Both the position numbers and the translations under genes were made by a program. 64,000 nucleotides of DNA from Brevibacterium sp. 'Marine'. Lineage in GTDB: Bacteria > Actinomycetota > Actinomycetes > Actinomycetales > Brevibacteriaceae. Each line of letters begins with the position of its first letter. Within the stretch, counting starts at the first letter, position 1. The DNA lies in the NCBI RefSeq assembly GCF_012844365.1, contig NZ_CP051626.1, forward strand, positions 186,001-250,000. The letters run 5' to 3'. The notes below the pieces were generated by a model that saw only the letters and a list, made by a program, of their open reading frames with translations, was not told where the DNA came from and made no database searches. Positions 1 through 6,832 of this stretch are shown one piece after another.

Positions 1-11
1 GCGCTCGGGCC

Positions 12-803
12 TCAGAGGTGGATCGTGACGTCGGCCTGCTTGCGCAGCTTCTTCGCGTACTTCTGAGTCGCCTCGGTGGACTTCTGGTTCTTCACCTGTT
101 CCTTGAGCTGGGGGCGCATCTCGTCGATCGGAGGCATCTCTTGCTGGCCCTGGCCGCCCTGCGCAGCCATCTGCTCCTGCTGGGACTTCGCCTGTTCATA
201 GGCTTGTCCGATCTCTTCGCCGGTGACCTCGAACTCCCCGTATTCGTCCTCGATGAGTCCTTCGATCTTCAGCTGGTTCTTCAGCTCCGAGCGGACCTTC
301 TTCTCATCCATTCCCTGGTCCTTCATGGCCTTGAGGAAGTCCTTCTCGCTCATCTGCCCCGATTTCGCGGACTCCTTGAGCCCCTTGTCGATGTCCTTGT
401 CCGTCACGTCGATCTTGCGCTTGTCGGCTTCCTGGACGAGCACTTCGGTGCTCACGAGGTTCTCAGCGGTCTGCTTCTTCAGGCCCTTCTCATCGACCGG
501 CTGGCCGGACTGCTGGGCCTGCATCTGCATCTGCTGGTACTGGGTTTCGAAGAGGGGGACGAACTCGTCCTTCGTGATCTTCTTGCCGTTGACCTCGGCG
601 ACCACTTCGGGGATGTCCTTCGTGTTGGGTTTGCCCTGCTGGCCCTGTTGGTCTTGGGCGGAGTCGGCGCCGGGGGACTGTTCGGCTGCGGCCGAGGACT
701 CCTTCGGCTTTGCTTCGTCATCCTGACTTCCGCAGGCGGCCAGCGCCACCACGGAGACGGACATGGCCAGGCCCAGCAGCCACCGGTTCGTTCGCACATT
801 CAC
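12..803 (-). CDS. SurA N-terminal domain lipoprotein (putative extracytoplasmic chaperone)
   Basis: This 263-residue protein begins with a short basic N-terminus, a hydrophobic segment and the lipobox LAAC, with the lipidated cysteine at about residue 24, so it should be anchored to the outer face of the membrane. A charged, Ser/Gln-rich linker (about 25-60) leads into a SurA_N-type helical region (IPEVVAEVNGKKITKDEF onward, to about 210). The C-terminal tail is Gln/Met-rich and contains QGGQGQQEMPP. I see no parvulin PPIase domain, so a holdase or chaperone role for secreted proteins is more likely than proline isomerisation; that is inference from the family. The gene is divergent from the VOC gene across about 170 bp. 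Confidence 0.8.
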   Translation of the reverse strand: MNVRTNRWLLGLAMSVSVVALAACGSQDDEAKPKESSAAAEQSPGADSAQDQQGQQGKPNTKDIPEVVAEVNGKKITKDEFVPLFETQYQQMQMQAQQSGQPVDEKGLKKQTAENLVSTEVLVQEADKRKIDVTDKDIDKGLKESAKSGQMSEKDFLKAMKDQGMDEKKVRSELKNQLKIEGLIEDEYGEFEVTGEEIGQAYEQAKSQQEQMAAQGGQGQQEMPPIDEMRPQLKEQVKNQKSTEATQKYAKKLRKQADVTIHL

Positions 804-889
804 TCCTGCTCATCGGTTTCAGCCTGTCAGGCTAACAGGGGCGACTCCCCGAAGAATGTGTGGAGTATGTGCGTCACTTGGCAAGGGAT

Positions 890-930
890 ATTGCGGTAGG
901 TGGATTCGGGTACACTGCGGCTACCGCAAT
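890..930. promoter_or_regulatory. 10-bp inverted repeat around a possible -10 box
   Basis: ATTGCGGTAG (890-899) and CTACCGCAAT (921-930) are perfect inverted repeats separated by 21 bases. The spacer contains TACACT (911-916), which resembles a -10 hexamer. The element lies between the divergent lipoprotein and VOC genes and could be an operator for the VOC gene. No regulator is adjacent, so its function is inferred only from symmetry and position. Confidence 0.4.
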
Positions 931-975
931 TGCACGGAGGGTGGCCCGTGCCATCCGCAGCGAAGGGAGTCGGCC

Positions 976-1332
976 ATGGAATCGACGTTTCGCGGGGTGT
1001 TCCTCACCTGCACCGACGCCGAGGCGACCGCCGCCTTCTATCGGGAGATCGCGGGGCTGCCGCTGACGACCGCAGGCGATGAGGAGTACGCGTACTTCGT
1101 CGTCGAAGCCGGGGGAGTGCAGCTGGCTCTGCATTCGGCCGAGGCCTTCGCCGACTATGCGTTCCCGCCGGTGGCCGAGTCGAATCTCACGCACCTGTAC
1201 TTTCGGATCCCGGATCAGGCGGAGTTCCTGACGCGGATCAGACACGCGGGCACTCCGCTTGTGGCCGTCGACGATGTCGTCGTCACGGTCGAGGACCCCG
1301 ACGGCCGGAAGGTCATGTTCGGCACCGCGTGA
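976..1332 (+). CDS. VOC (glyoxalase/bleomycin-resistance fold) family protein
   Basis: This 118-residue protein has the single-domain VOC layout: an N-terminal strand followed by DAEATAAFYREIAGLPL, a central LHSAEAFADYAF segment and the C-terminal VTVEDPDGRKVMFGTA, where DPDG precedes the last metal-ligand strand. Family members are metal-dependent lyases, dioxygenases or drug-binding proteins acting as dimers; the substrate cannot be read from sequence. The ATG at 976 is chosen because the fold starts immediately after it, although the frame stays open upstream. It is a single gene, convergent with the epoxide hydrolase, and its stop lies inside that gene's last codons, giving a tail-to-tail overlap of about 20 bases. 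Confidence 0.8.
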   Translation: MESTFRGVFLTCTDAEATAAFYREIAGLPLTTAGDEEYAYFVVEAGGVQLALHSAEAFADYAFPPVAESNLTHLYFRIPDQAEFLTRIRHAGTPLVAVDDVVVTVEDPDGRKVMFGTA

Positions 1333-2524
1333 GGATTGCTGTCAGCCCGGCCCTGAGGTCGGTGACGAAGTCATCCGGTGCTTCGAGGGATGGGAAATGG
1401 CCCCCTTTCCGGGCCGCCTGCCAGCGGACGATGCGCCGGTAGCGTTCCTGCGACAGCACTCGAGGATACTTCTCGATGTCGCACGGGTACATCGTGATCG
1501 CCGTGGGAACGTCGACGCGCAGATCGGGATCGAGAGAGTCGTGGCTTTCGAAATAGATCCGCGCCGAGGAGGCACCGGTGCGCGTCAGCCAATAGAGCGA
1601 GACGTTGTCGAGCAGGCGGTCGCGGTCGATCGTCTCGAACGGACTGTCGCGAGTATCCGTCCATTCGGCGAACTTGTCGAGGATCCACGCCAACTGACCG
1701 ACGGGCGAGTCGACGAGGGAATAGCCGATGGTCTGCGGCCGCGTGGCCTGCTGGTGCGCATAGGCGGCACGATGAGTCCAGAAGTCCTCAGCGTCGAGAG
1801 CCCATGCGCGCTCACCTGCTGTCAGCTCGTTGAGTGATGCGCCGGGGATGCCGGGGGCGTAGGTGGTGTGGATGCCGATGAGGTGGTCGGGGAAACGCCC
1901 GCCGAGGATCGTGGTGATCACCCCTCCCCAGTCGCCGCCGAAGGCCGCGAAGCGATCGTAGCCGAGTCTGCGCATGAGCGTCACCCACGCCTCGGCGATT
2001 CGTTCCGTCGACCAGCCGGTGGTGCGCGGTCGGTCGCTGAAGCCGAAACCGGGAAGCGAGGGCACGACACAGTGGAACACCGGTGCGTCAGGGCTGGTCG
2101 GCTCAGCCAATTCGTCGACGATGTCGACGTATTCGGCGATGCTTCCCGGCCAGCCGTGAGTGAGGATCAACGGGGTTGCGTCCGCGCGTGGAGAGGGTCG
2201 GTGGAGGTAGTGGATTCCCAGGCCGTCGATGACGGTGCGGAACTGGCCGATCTCGTTGAGCCGAGTCTCGAAGTTTCGCCACGAATAGTCGGTTCGCCAA
2301 TAGTCCACGAGGTCGACGAGATCGGTGAGCGGAACGCACTGATCCCAACGCCGGGGATGGGGGGACGGGCGGAAGACGGTCTCGGTTTCCGGGAGGCGGG
2401 CGGAGACCAGTCTGGCGCGGAGATCCTCGATTTCGGACTCCGCGATGTGTGCGTCGAATCGCTGTACGGAGTTCGGCGAAGGAGCATCGCCGGTCGGGTC
2501 AGTGGTGCGGGTGGGCTCGGGCAT
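1313..2524 (-). CDS. Epoxide hydrolase family alpha/beta hydrolase
   Basis: This 403-residue protein has the epoxide-hydrolase N-terminal (EHN) region (about 20-130, with FDAHIAESEIEDLRARL) followed by an alpha/beta-hydrolase core. HGWPGS (about 123-128) is the oxyanion-hole motif, FGGDWGG places the nucleophilic Asp near residue 198, and GGHFPSLEAP near the C-terminus carries the catalytic His. The family opens epoxides to diols by an Asp-ester intermediate in the cytoplasm. The ATG at 2524 has GGGGAGGA just upstream; the frame remains open further upstream but without family resemblance. It lies 55 bp downstream of the flavoprotein gene on the same strand and may be cotranscribed with it. 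Confidence 0.88.
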   Translation of the reverse strand: MPEPTRTTDPTGDAPSPNSVQRFDAHIAESEIEDLRARLVSARLPETETVFRPSPHPRRWDQCVPLTDLVDLVDYWRTDYSWRNFETRLNEIGQFRTVIDGLGIHYLHRPSPRADATPLILTHGWPGSIAEYVDIVDELAEPTSPDAPVFHCVVPSLPGFGFSDRPRTTGWSTERIAEAWVTLMRRLGYDRFAAFGGDWGGVITTILGGRFPDHLIGIHTTYAPGIPGASLNELTAGERAWALDAEDFWTHRAAYAHQQATRPQTIGYSLVDSPVGQLAWILDKFAEWTDTRDSPFETIDRDRLLDNVSLYWLTRTGASSARIYFESHDSLDPDLRVDVPTAITMYPCDIEKYPRVLSQERYRRIVRWQAARKGGHFPSLEAPDDFVTDLRAGLTAILTRCRT

Positions 2525-2579
2525 CAGGGTTCCTCCCCGTGATCGGTCAGAGTTGTGGGGTGAGTGTGGGCGTGCTCGG

Positions 2580-3362
2580 TCAGTTGGCGGTGTGAATGCG
2601 CACTCCGTGCTCGCTGGGGCAGAGGTGGGGTGCGAGTTCCCAGTCGGGCGTGTAGTCGCCGGTGAACTGCGGGCGAAACGGGATGGTCGGTGCAGTGAAG
2701 AGCTCGTCGAGGCGGTCGGTGAAACAGGTGCGGAGCGGCGTGATGTCGCCGATATGGTCAGCACTGGGAACGGCGAACGGTTCGAGGACGCTCATGCCCG
2801 TGTAGGCGAACGTCCCGTGGAGGAGGCCGAAGAGAAGCTCGTTGAGCTCACCGGACTTGCCGCGCGGACCGATGGCCAGTGGGCGGTCGCCGAGGGTGGT
2901 GATGACGAGGGCTCGCTTGCCGGTGAAGGGGCCCTGCTCGAAGCGGAGCCGTCGCCCCGTGGCCTCGTCGGTGCCGAAGGCGAATCCGCTGACGAAGACG
3001 CGATCGAACCAGCCCTTGAGGATCGCCGGCATGCCGTACCACCACAGGGGGAACTGAACGACGAGTGCGTCGGCCCGGCGCAGCTTCTCCTGCTCACGGA
3101 CGATCGTGTCAGGTTGGGTGCCGGCGAGGTGCGCGGCGCGGGTGGCGGCGCTGATGCGGAACCGCTCCGATGAGTGGGTGCCGGCATCGTGCGGGCGCAC
3201 CACGGGGTCCCAATTCATTGCGTAGAGGTCGGATTCGAGGACGGTGTGGCCGAGCGTGCGCAGATGCGCGATTCCGATCGTGCGCAGGCTGCCGTTGAGA
3301 GAACGAGGTTCGGGATGGGCACTCAGCCAGAGGACGGTGGACTCGGTGGCGTTGTTTTGCAT
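2580..3362 (-). CDS. NAD(P)H dehydrogenase (quinone)-type flavodoxin-fold oxidoreductase
   Basis: This 260-residue protein has the NQO/MdaB/KefF layout: WLSAHPEPRSLNGSLRTIG (a flavin phosphate-binding loop), then VLESDLYAMNWDPVV, then ADALVVQFPLWWYGMPAILK with the FPLWW(Y/F)GMPA signature, and GWFDRVFVSGFAF. Such enzymes reduce quinones or electrophiles by two electrons using FAD or FMN and NAD(P)H in the cytosol. The ATG at 3362 is only 67 bp from the divergent HxlR start at 3430, with operator-like repeats between them. Control by that HxlR protein in response to quinone or aldehyde stress is therefore likely by analogy with HxlR/oxidoreductase pairs. Confidence 0.86.
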   Translation of the reverse strand: MQNNATESTVLWLSAHPEPRSLNGSLRTIGIAHLRTLGHTVLESDLYAMNWDPVVRPHDAGTHSSERFRISAATRAAHLAGTQPDTIVREQEKLRRADALVVQFPLWWYGMPAILKGWFDRVFVSGFAFGTDEATGRRLRFEQGPFTGKRALVITTLGDRPLAIGPRGKSGELNELLFGLLHGTFAYTGMSVLEPFAVPSADHIGDITPLRTCFTDRLDELFTAPTIPFRPQFTGDYTPDWELAPHLCPSEHGVRIHTAN

Positions 3363-3378
3363 GCCTCCATCGTGGATG

Positions 3379-3415
3379 TCTAGAGTACAAGCGTCTAGTA
3401 CGGACATTTCTGTCC
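3379..3415. promoter_or_regulatory. Candidate HxlR operator: TCTAG/GTAC repeats and a 5-bp palindrome
   Basis: The 67-bp divergent gap contains a repeated block, TCTAGAGTAC (3379-3388) and TCTAGTAC (3394-3401), in which two GTAC palindromes sit 14 bp apart. Next to it is a perfect inverted repeat GGACA-TTTC-TGTCC (3402-3415). Either could bind the dimeric HxlR regulator encoded from 3430 and control both genes. Assignment is by position and symmetry only. Confidence 0.5.
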
Positions 3416-3429
3416 CTATGGAGGTGCAT

Positions 3430-3765
3430 ATGCGTCTGCCGGTCCGACGTGCGATGGAGGTGTGCCCGGTCGAGGTTGCGGTCTCGGCGGTCGGCGGCAC
3501 CTGGAAGCTCACTGTCATCAAGCATCTGCTCGAGGGGACCCGTCGGTTCAATGAGCTCGGCCGGCTGATGCCGCTGGCGAACACCAAGACGCTCACCAGG
3601 CAGCTGCGCGAACTCGAAGAGGATGGCTTAGTGCTGCGCACCGTCTATCCGGAAGTGCCGCCGCGGGTCGAATATTCACTGACCGAACTGGGACGCAGCC
3701 TCGAGCCGATCGTGCTGGCGATGAATGAGTGGGGCAAGGAATTCGAACGCATTCACGCGGGCTGA
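3430..3765 (+). CDS. HxlR family winged-helix regulator
   Basis: This 111-residue regulator carries the HxlR signature: an N-terminal conserved cysteine in MEVCPVEVAVSAVGGTWKL, the winged-helix body LLEGTRRFNELGRLMPLANTKTLTRQLRELEEDGLV, and the wing/C-terminal helix with VPPRVEYSLTELGRSL. The Cys at about residue 12 is where redox-sensing family members (YodB/HypR type) are oxidised. The start at 3430 is preferred because GGAGGT ends 5 bases upstream; an in-frame ATG at 3418 is the alternative. It is divergent from the quinone reductase and probably represses it. Confidence 0.9.
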   Translation: MRLPVRRAMEVCPVEVAVSAVGGTWKLTVIKHLLEGTRRFNELGRLMPLANTKTLTRQLRELEEDGLVLRTVYPEVPPRVEYSLTELGRSLEPIVLAMNEWGKEFERIHAG

Positions 3766-3814
3766 CGGTCGCCGGATCCGGTGATTGCCGGTCTGCCTCT
3801 GAGTGGGGCGTGCC

Positions 3815-4372
3815 TCAGGTGCTCGGCTCGTAGGCCGAGTAGGTGATGCCGCTCGGGAAGGCCTTCGAGTCGATGAGTTTGAGGCGGGGCGGTCTGGCCG
3901 AGTGCGCTCCATCGTGGAAGTATCCGCGTCCGCGACCCTGCCACACCGGGTAGGTGAACATCCGATACTCATCGACGAGACCCTTCGCGATGAGTTCGTG
4001 GGCCAGCGTGATGCTGCCGGTGACGATGACGTCACGTCCTGGTGCTTCCCGCAGATCGGTGACCGCGCGCATGGGGTCGGAGCTGATGATCTGCGTGTTC
4101 TGCCATCCCGGTTCGGTCAGCGTCGAGGACACGACGCGTTTGTCGACCTGATTGAGGTGGTCGGCAACCCCGGTGGTGTCGTCGGTGGCGTGAGGCCAAT
4201 AGCCGCGGAAGTCCTCGAAGGTCTGCCGACCGAGCAGCAGCACGTCCTCGTTCGCGGACTGTCGCATGAGTTCGGCCGAGAGCTCCTCGTCCTGGGCTTG
4301 TGGGTCGAACCAGTCGTCGAGCATCTCGACACGACCGTCGAGAGTGATGTTCTGAGTGATGATGATGCGCAC
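3815..4372 (-). CDS. Dihydrofolate-reductase-like (RibD C-terminal domain) protein
   Basis: The 185-residue product starts at a GTG (VRIIITQNITLDG) behind GAGGAG and follows the RibD_C/YyaP-type layout: an N-terminal strand with NITLDG, the LLLGRQTFEDFRGYWP segment, a middle VVSSTLTEPGW strand, GRDVIVTGSITLAHELIAKGLVDEYRMFTYPV, and a C-terminal strand ending ITYSAYEPST. Related proteins are NADPH-dependent pyrimidine or pterin-type reductases; most stand-alone copies are uncharacterised. It is convergent with the HxlR gene and seems monocistronic. Confidence 0.85.
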   Translation of the reverse strand: MRIIITQNITLDGRVEMLDDWFDPQAQDEELSAELMRQSANEDVLLLGRQTFEDFRGYWPHATDDTTGVADHLNQVDKRVVSSTLTEPGWQNTQIISSDPMRAVTDLREAPGRDVIVTGSITLAHELIAKGLVDEYRMFTYPVWQGRGRGYFHDGAHSARPPRLKLIDSKAFPSGITYSAYEPST

Positions 4373-4500
4373 GGTCGGTCTCCTCGTTGAGTGACGTGGG
4401 TAGTCAACATTACTTGCCCGTGTCGACCGGCAACAAGGGTGCGAAGGCGGCACTCAGAGGGCGAGTGCGATTGAAGTATCGCGAGGTGAGCTTTATAGTC

Positions 4501-5061
4501 TCATTCGATGATCTCGACGGTTGTTGACTGTCCTTCGAATCGCGAGAGCTCTTCATCGCTCGCTTTGAAGGTACCCAAATGCAGGGTGTCGTCGGAGTAT
4601 CCGATCCCGTCGGTGTTGTAGTAGAAGCCGATGTTGCCCCAAGGGACGAAGAAGATGAGGTCGCCGTCCTCGGGATCCGAACCCGGGCTTCCCTCGTAGT
4701 CGAGTTCGCGGGGAAGATCGGCAATTTTCTCCCGCCCGTTGAACTCTTCCAGTTCCAGCGTCATCGGCAGCATAGCGACGAAGTCGCGCGTCGCAGGACT
4801 GTCCTGGCCGATCGTGACGTCGACCGAAGCGCTCCCGGCGGTGAACCGAACGACGGTACCCTCGACGGCCTGCACTGATGATCCGGCATCGCCGGTCTCT
4901 CCGGCGCTGTGACTCGTCGACGTCGACGGCGTAACTGTGGCCCCGCCTTCTTCAGGCCCGTCCGTGCAACCGGCAAGCAGCCCGGTCGCAATAAGTATCG
5001 AGATCGTCGAGAGAAGCGTTCTACGCGACGTATTGGATGTCCACTTCACGAGCGCGGTCAT
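4501..5061 (-). CDS. Cyclophilin-like-fold lipoprotein
   Basis: This 186-residue protein has a basic N-terminus, a hydrophobic segment and the lipobox LLAGC (lipidated Cys at about 32), a Ser/Thr/Gly-rich linker, and a C-terminal domain of about 115 residues. That domain has motifs of the cyclophilin-like-fold family: TRDFVAMLPMTLELEEFNG, then DLPRELDYEGSPGSDPEDGDL, then FFVPWGNIGFYYNTDG. Family members bind small ligands or have unknown roles; PPIase activity should not be assumed. Its ATG overlaps the TGA of the 29-codon SDR remnant (ATGA, 5058-5061), so it is probably translated from that remnant's transcript. A cytoplasmic relative occurs at 8157-8510. Confidence 0.8.
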   Translation of the reverse strand: MTALVKWTSNTSRRTLLSTISILIATGLLAGCTDGPEEGGATVTPSTSTSHSAGETGDAGSSVQAVEGTVVRFTAGSASVDVTIGQDSPATRDFVAMLPMTLELEEFNGREKIADLPRELDYEGSPGSDPEDGDLIFFVPWGNIGFYYNTDGIGYSDDTLHLGTFKASDEELSRFEGQSTTVEIIE

Positions 5062-5147
5062 TGGGCGGTGTGGCCGGCGTCGACGGGCAGAGGCGCTCCG
5101 GTGACAAACGCGGTTCTGCCGGTGAAATCATAGGTCAGTTCAGCCAT
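5058..5147 (-). pseudogene. SDR reduced to its two ends by an internal in-frame deletion
   Basis: Behind a good GGAG site, an ATG at 5147 opens a 29-codon frame reading MAELTYDFTGRTAFVTGA and then PLPVDAGHTAQ before TGA. The first part is the typical N-terminus of a short-chain dehydrogenase, up to the start of the TGxxxGxG cofactor loop. The second part is the typical SDR C-terminus (LPVDGG-Y/H-TAQ). The roughly 220 residues expected in between are missing, so the gene appears to have lost its whole catalytic body in frame. The mini-frame overlaps the start of the downstream lipoprotein gene and may now act only as a leader for its translation. Confidence 0.72.
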
Positions 5148-5194
5148 GGTGGTACTCCTTCGGTAATCTTGCGGTGCGCAGATTGTCACGCGAG

Positions 5195-5923
5195 TCAGAT
5201 GTACGGCAGTTCGATGCGGGTGCGCTTGGCGAAAGCCGCCAGCAGCCGGTCCTGGAACGGTTCGTCGTCCACGGCCGGATGCGGCTGCTCGATCCGCTGG
5301 TGATGCCAGTAGCGCCCGGAGACAAGCGCGTCTGCCTCTTGAGAGGTCGCGAGCCAGGTCTGGGTGACATGAGCGAGGGACAGGTCGTCGCTTGCAGATG
5401 GGCCGCCCATCTTCGTGGGCACCCAGCCCGGATCGACCGCGTGCGCGAGCACATCGGGCCAGCGCCGCGCAACGGCAGCCATGAACGCCGTGACAGCTAA
5501 CTTGCTGTCGGAGTACGAGAAACCGGCACCGGTATCGCCGAGGTGGGAGAGATCGGTACGACCTCCGCGGTGCATGCTGCTGGAGAGGTAGATCAAACGG
5601 GCGGTGGGGATTCGCGCAGTGAGCACGTATGGGGCGAATACGTTGACCGGCACCAGTTCCGGGCCGGCAAGGACCCCTGCGTTGTGGATGACAGCGTCGA
5701 ATCTGCCGATTCGGTGCACCTGCTCCGCGAGGCCGAGCACCTGGGCGTGGTCGGCGAGGTTGCCGACCACACCGGTCGCTCCACGGGTGATGAGATCGTC
5801 CGCGGTGGAAAGCCGCTGCAGGTTGCGAGCGTGAACGACGACGTGGTGTCCGTCCTCCAGCAGTGCCGCAGCGGTGGCTCGTCCGACGCCGTCGGTCGAG
5901 CCAGTTATCAGGACGCGAGCGAT
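5195..5923 (-). CDS. Short-chain dehydrogenase/reductase with an apparent ATC start
   Basis: The frame encodes a classical SDR: ARVLITGSTDGVGRATA (TGxxxGxG cofactor loop), NLADHAQVLGLAEQV, then VIHNAGVLAG (NNAG-like), LIYLSSSMHRG (catalytic Ser), and YSDSKLAVTAFMAAVA (YxxxK). A long C-terminal region ends RIELPYI. No ATG, GTG, TTG or CTG lies in frame between the SDR N-terminus and a distant ATG at 6031, which is inside the upstream gene. The best ribosome site (GAGAGGAG) is followed after six bases by ATC (5923-5921), 22 bp after the upstream stop. I therefore place the start at ATC; a sequencing error or mutated start is equally possible. The pair with the next SDR suggests an operon. Confidence 0.75.
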   Translation of the reverse strand: MARVLITGSTDGVGRATAAALLEDGHHVVVHARNLQRLSTADDLITRGATGVVGNLADHAQVLGLAEQVHRIGRFDAVIHNAGVLAGPELVPVNVFAPYVLTARIPTARLIYLSSSMHRGGRTDLSHLGDTGAGFSYSDSKLAVTAFMAAVARRWPDVLAHAVDPGWVPTKMGGPSASDDLSLAHVTQTWLATSQEADALVSGRYWHHQRIEQPHPAVDDEPFQDRLLAAFAKRTRIELPYI

Positions 5924-5945
5924 AGGTGTCTCCTCTCTGCCGTGG

Positions 5946-6617
5946 TCAGGCGAAGGCGCTGGCGTCGCCGACGAACGATCGGAACGCGCCTCGGTCGCGG
6001 TGCAGAGAGAAGATGCGCTCGGCCAGCGCATCAGGCTCGTGATCGGGCTCGCCGCCCCCGATGCCGCGAGGGATGATCAGCTGCGCGACGTGGATGCCCT
6101 CCGGGGCGAGGGCGTCGTGGAGCATCTGCCCGTAGGCTGATTCTCCGGCGAAGGCGATCGAGGTGCCGGTCACGTTCCCGTTCGGGGTGACCGCGCTGGA
6201 TCCATTGATGAACAGGACAGTGCCGCGGCCAAGCTCGCGCAGGCCCGGCAGGACGTGCTGCACGGCGGTGACCGGCCCGTACACGGACTGCTCGAGCGGA
6301 CCGACGAGGTCCTCAGCTGTCGTGTCCAGCACCGGTTTCATGAATTCTTTCGCCGGGACCGGACTGTACTGGAGGACCTCGATCGGACCCAGGTCGGCGG
6401 CAGCCGAGTCGAGTGCGGCTCGCAGCGCCTGCGGGCCTCGGACGTTGGCCGCGTACCCCCGTGCCGTGATCCCCTCTTCGGACAGCTCGTCGGCGAGCCG
6501 ATCGACGTTGTCCTGAGTTCGGGAGACAAGGGCGACGGAGAATCCCTCGCGACCGAATCGGCGGGCCGTGGCCCGTCCGAGTCCGGGTCCGGCTCCGATG
6601 ATTGCGATTGTGGTCAT
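5946..6617 (-). CDS. Short-chain dehydrogenase/reductase
   Basis: This 223-residue SDR begins MTTIAIIGAGPGLGRATARR, giving the GxGxGxG-like cofactor loop GAGPGLG, and continues with VALVSRTQDNVDRLADEL. A central IEVLQYSPVPAKEF replaces the usual NNAG strand, TVLFINGSSAV carries a Ser, and the active-site helix reads FAGESAYGQMLHDAL, where the YxxxK lysine is not evident (YGQML). The weak NNAG and missing Lys suggest an atypical SDR with altered activity. It is first in the leftward SDR pair; a motif shared with the MmyB pseudogene promoter lies about 90-100 bp upstream (6706-6719). Confidence 0.82.
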   Translation of the reverse strand: MTTIAIIGAGPGLGRATARRFGREGFSVALVSRTQDNVDRLADELSEEGITARGYAANVRGPQALRAALDSAAADLGPIEVLQYSPVPAKEFMKPVLDTTAEDLVGPLEQSVYGPVTAVQHVLPGLRELGRGTVLFINGSSAVTPNGNVTGTSIAFAGESAYGQMLHDALAPEGIHVAQLIIPRGIGGGEPDHEPDALAERIFSLHRDRGAFRSFVGDASAFA

Positions 6618-6692
6618 GAGAGGGTCCTTCCGTCGACGGGTCTTCAGCCCGATGTTGTCCGCAGTTCAACGGTATGCAGTCGACATCTAGTT

Positions 6693-6732
6693 AGGGAGTC
6701 TCTCTCAGTACCCCCCTTGTCAGGGACTCCCT
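6693..6732. promoter_or_regulatory. Operator-like inverted repeat enclosing a CAGTACCCCC motif
   Basis: AGGGAGTC (6693-6700) and GACTCCCT (6725-6732) form a perfect 8-bp inverted repeat with a 24-bp spacer in the divergent region between an SDR and an MFS gene. The spacer contains CAGTACCCCCCTTG (6706-6719), which recurs with one C fewer upstream of the MmyB-type pseudogene at 8833-8845. This suggests a common regulator, possibly of the MmyB family. Confidence 0.45.
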
Positions 6733-6832
6733 CACCCGTGGAAAAGGTGTTGATATGGATCGTGGCCCAACCGCATTCTGCGTTCCCTGGGTCTCAGCAT
6801 CTGTCTTCGGTCCGAAAGATCCACACCCAGCT

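Noticed and set aside
18..899. 293-codon plus-strand frame over the SurA-like lipoprotein
   Set aside because: Leu/Val-rich shadow of charged codons; the minus strand has a lipobox signal peptide and SurA_N pattern.
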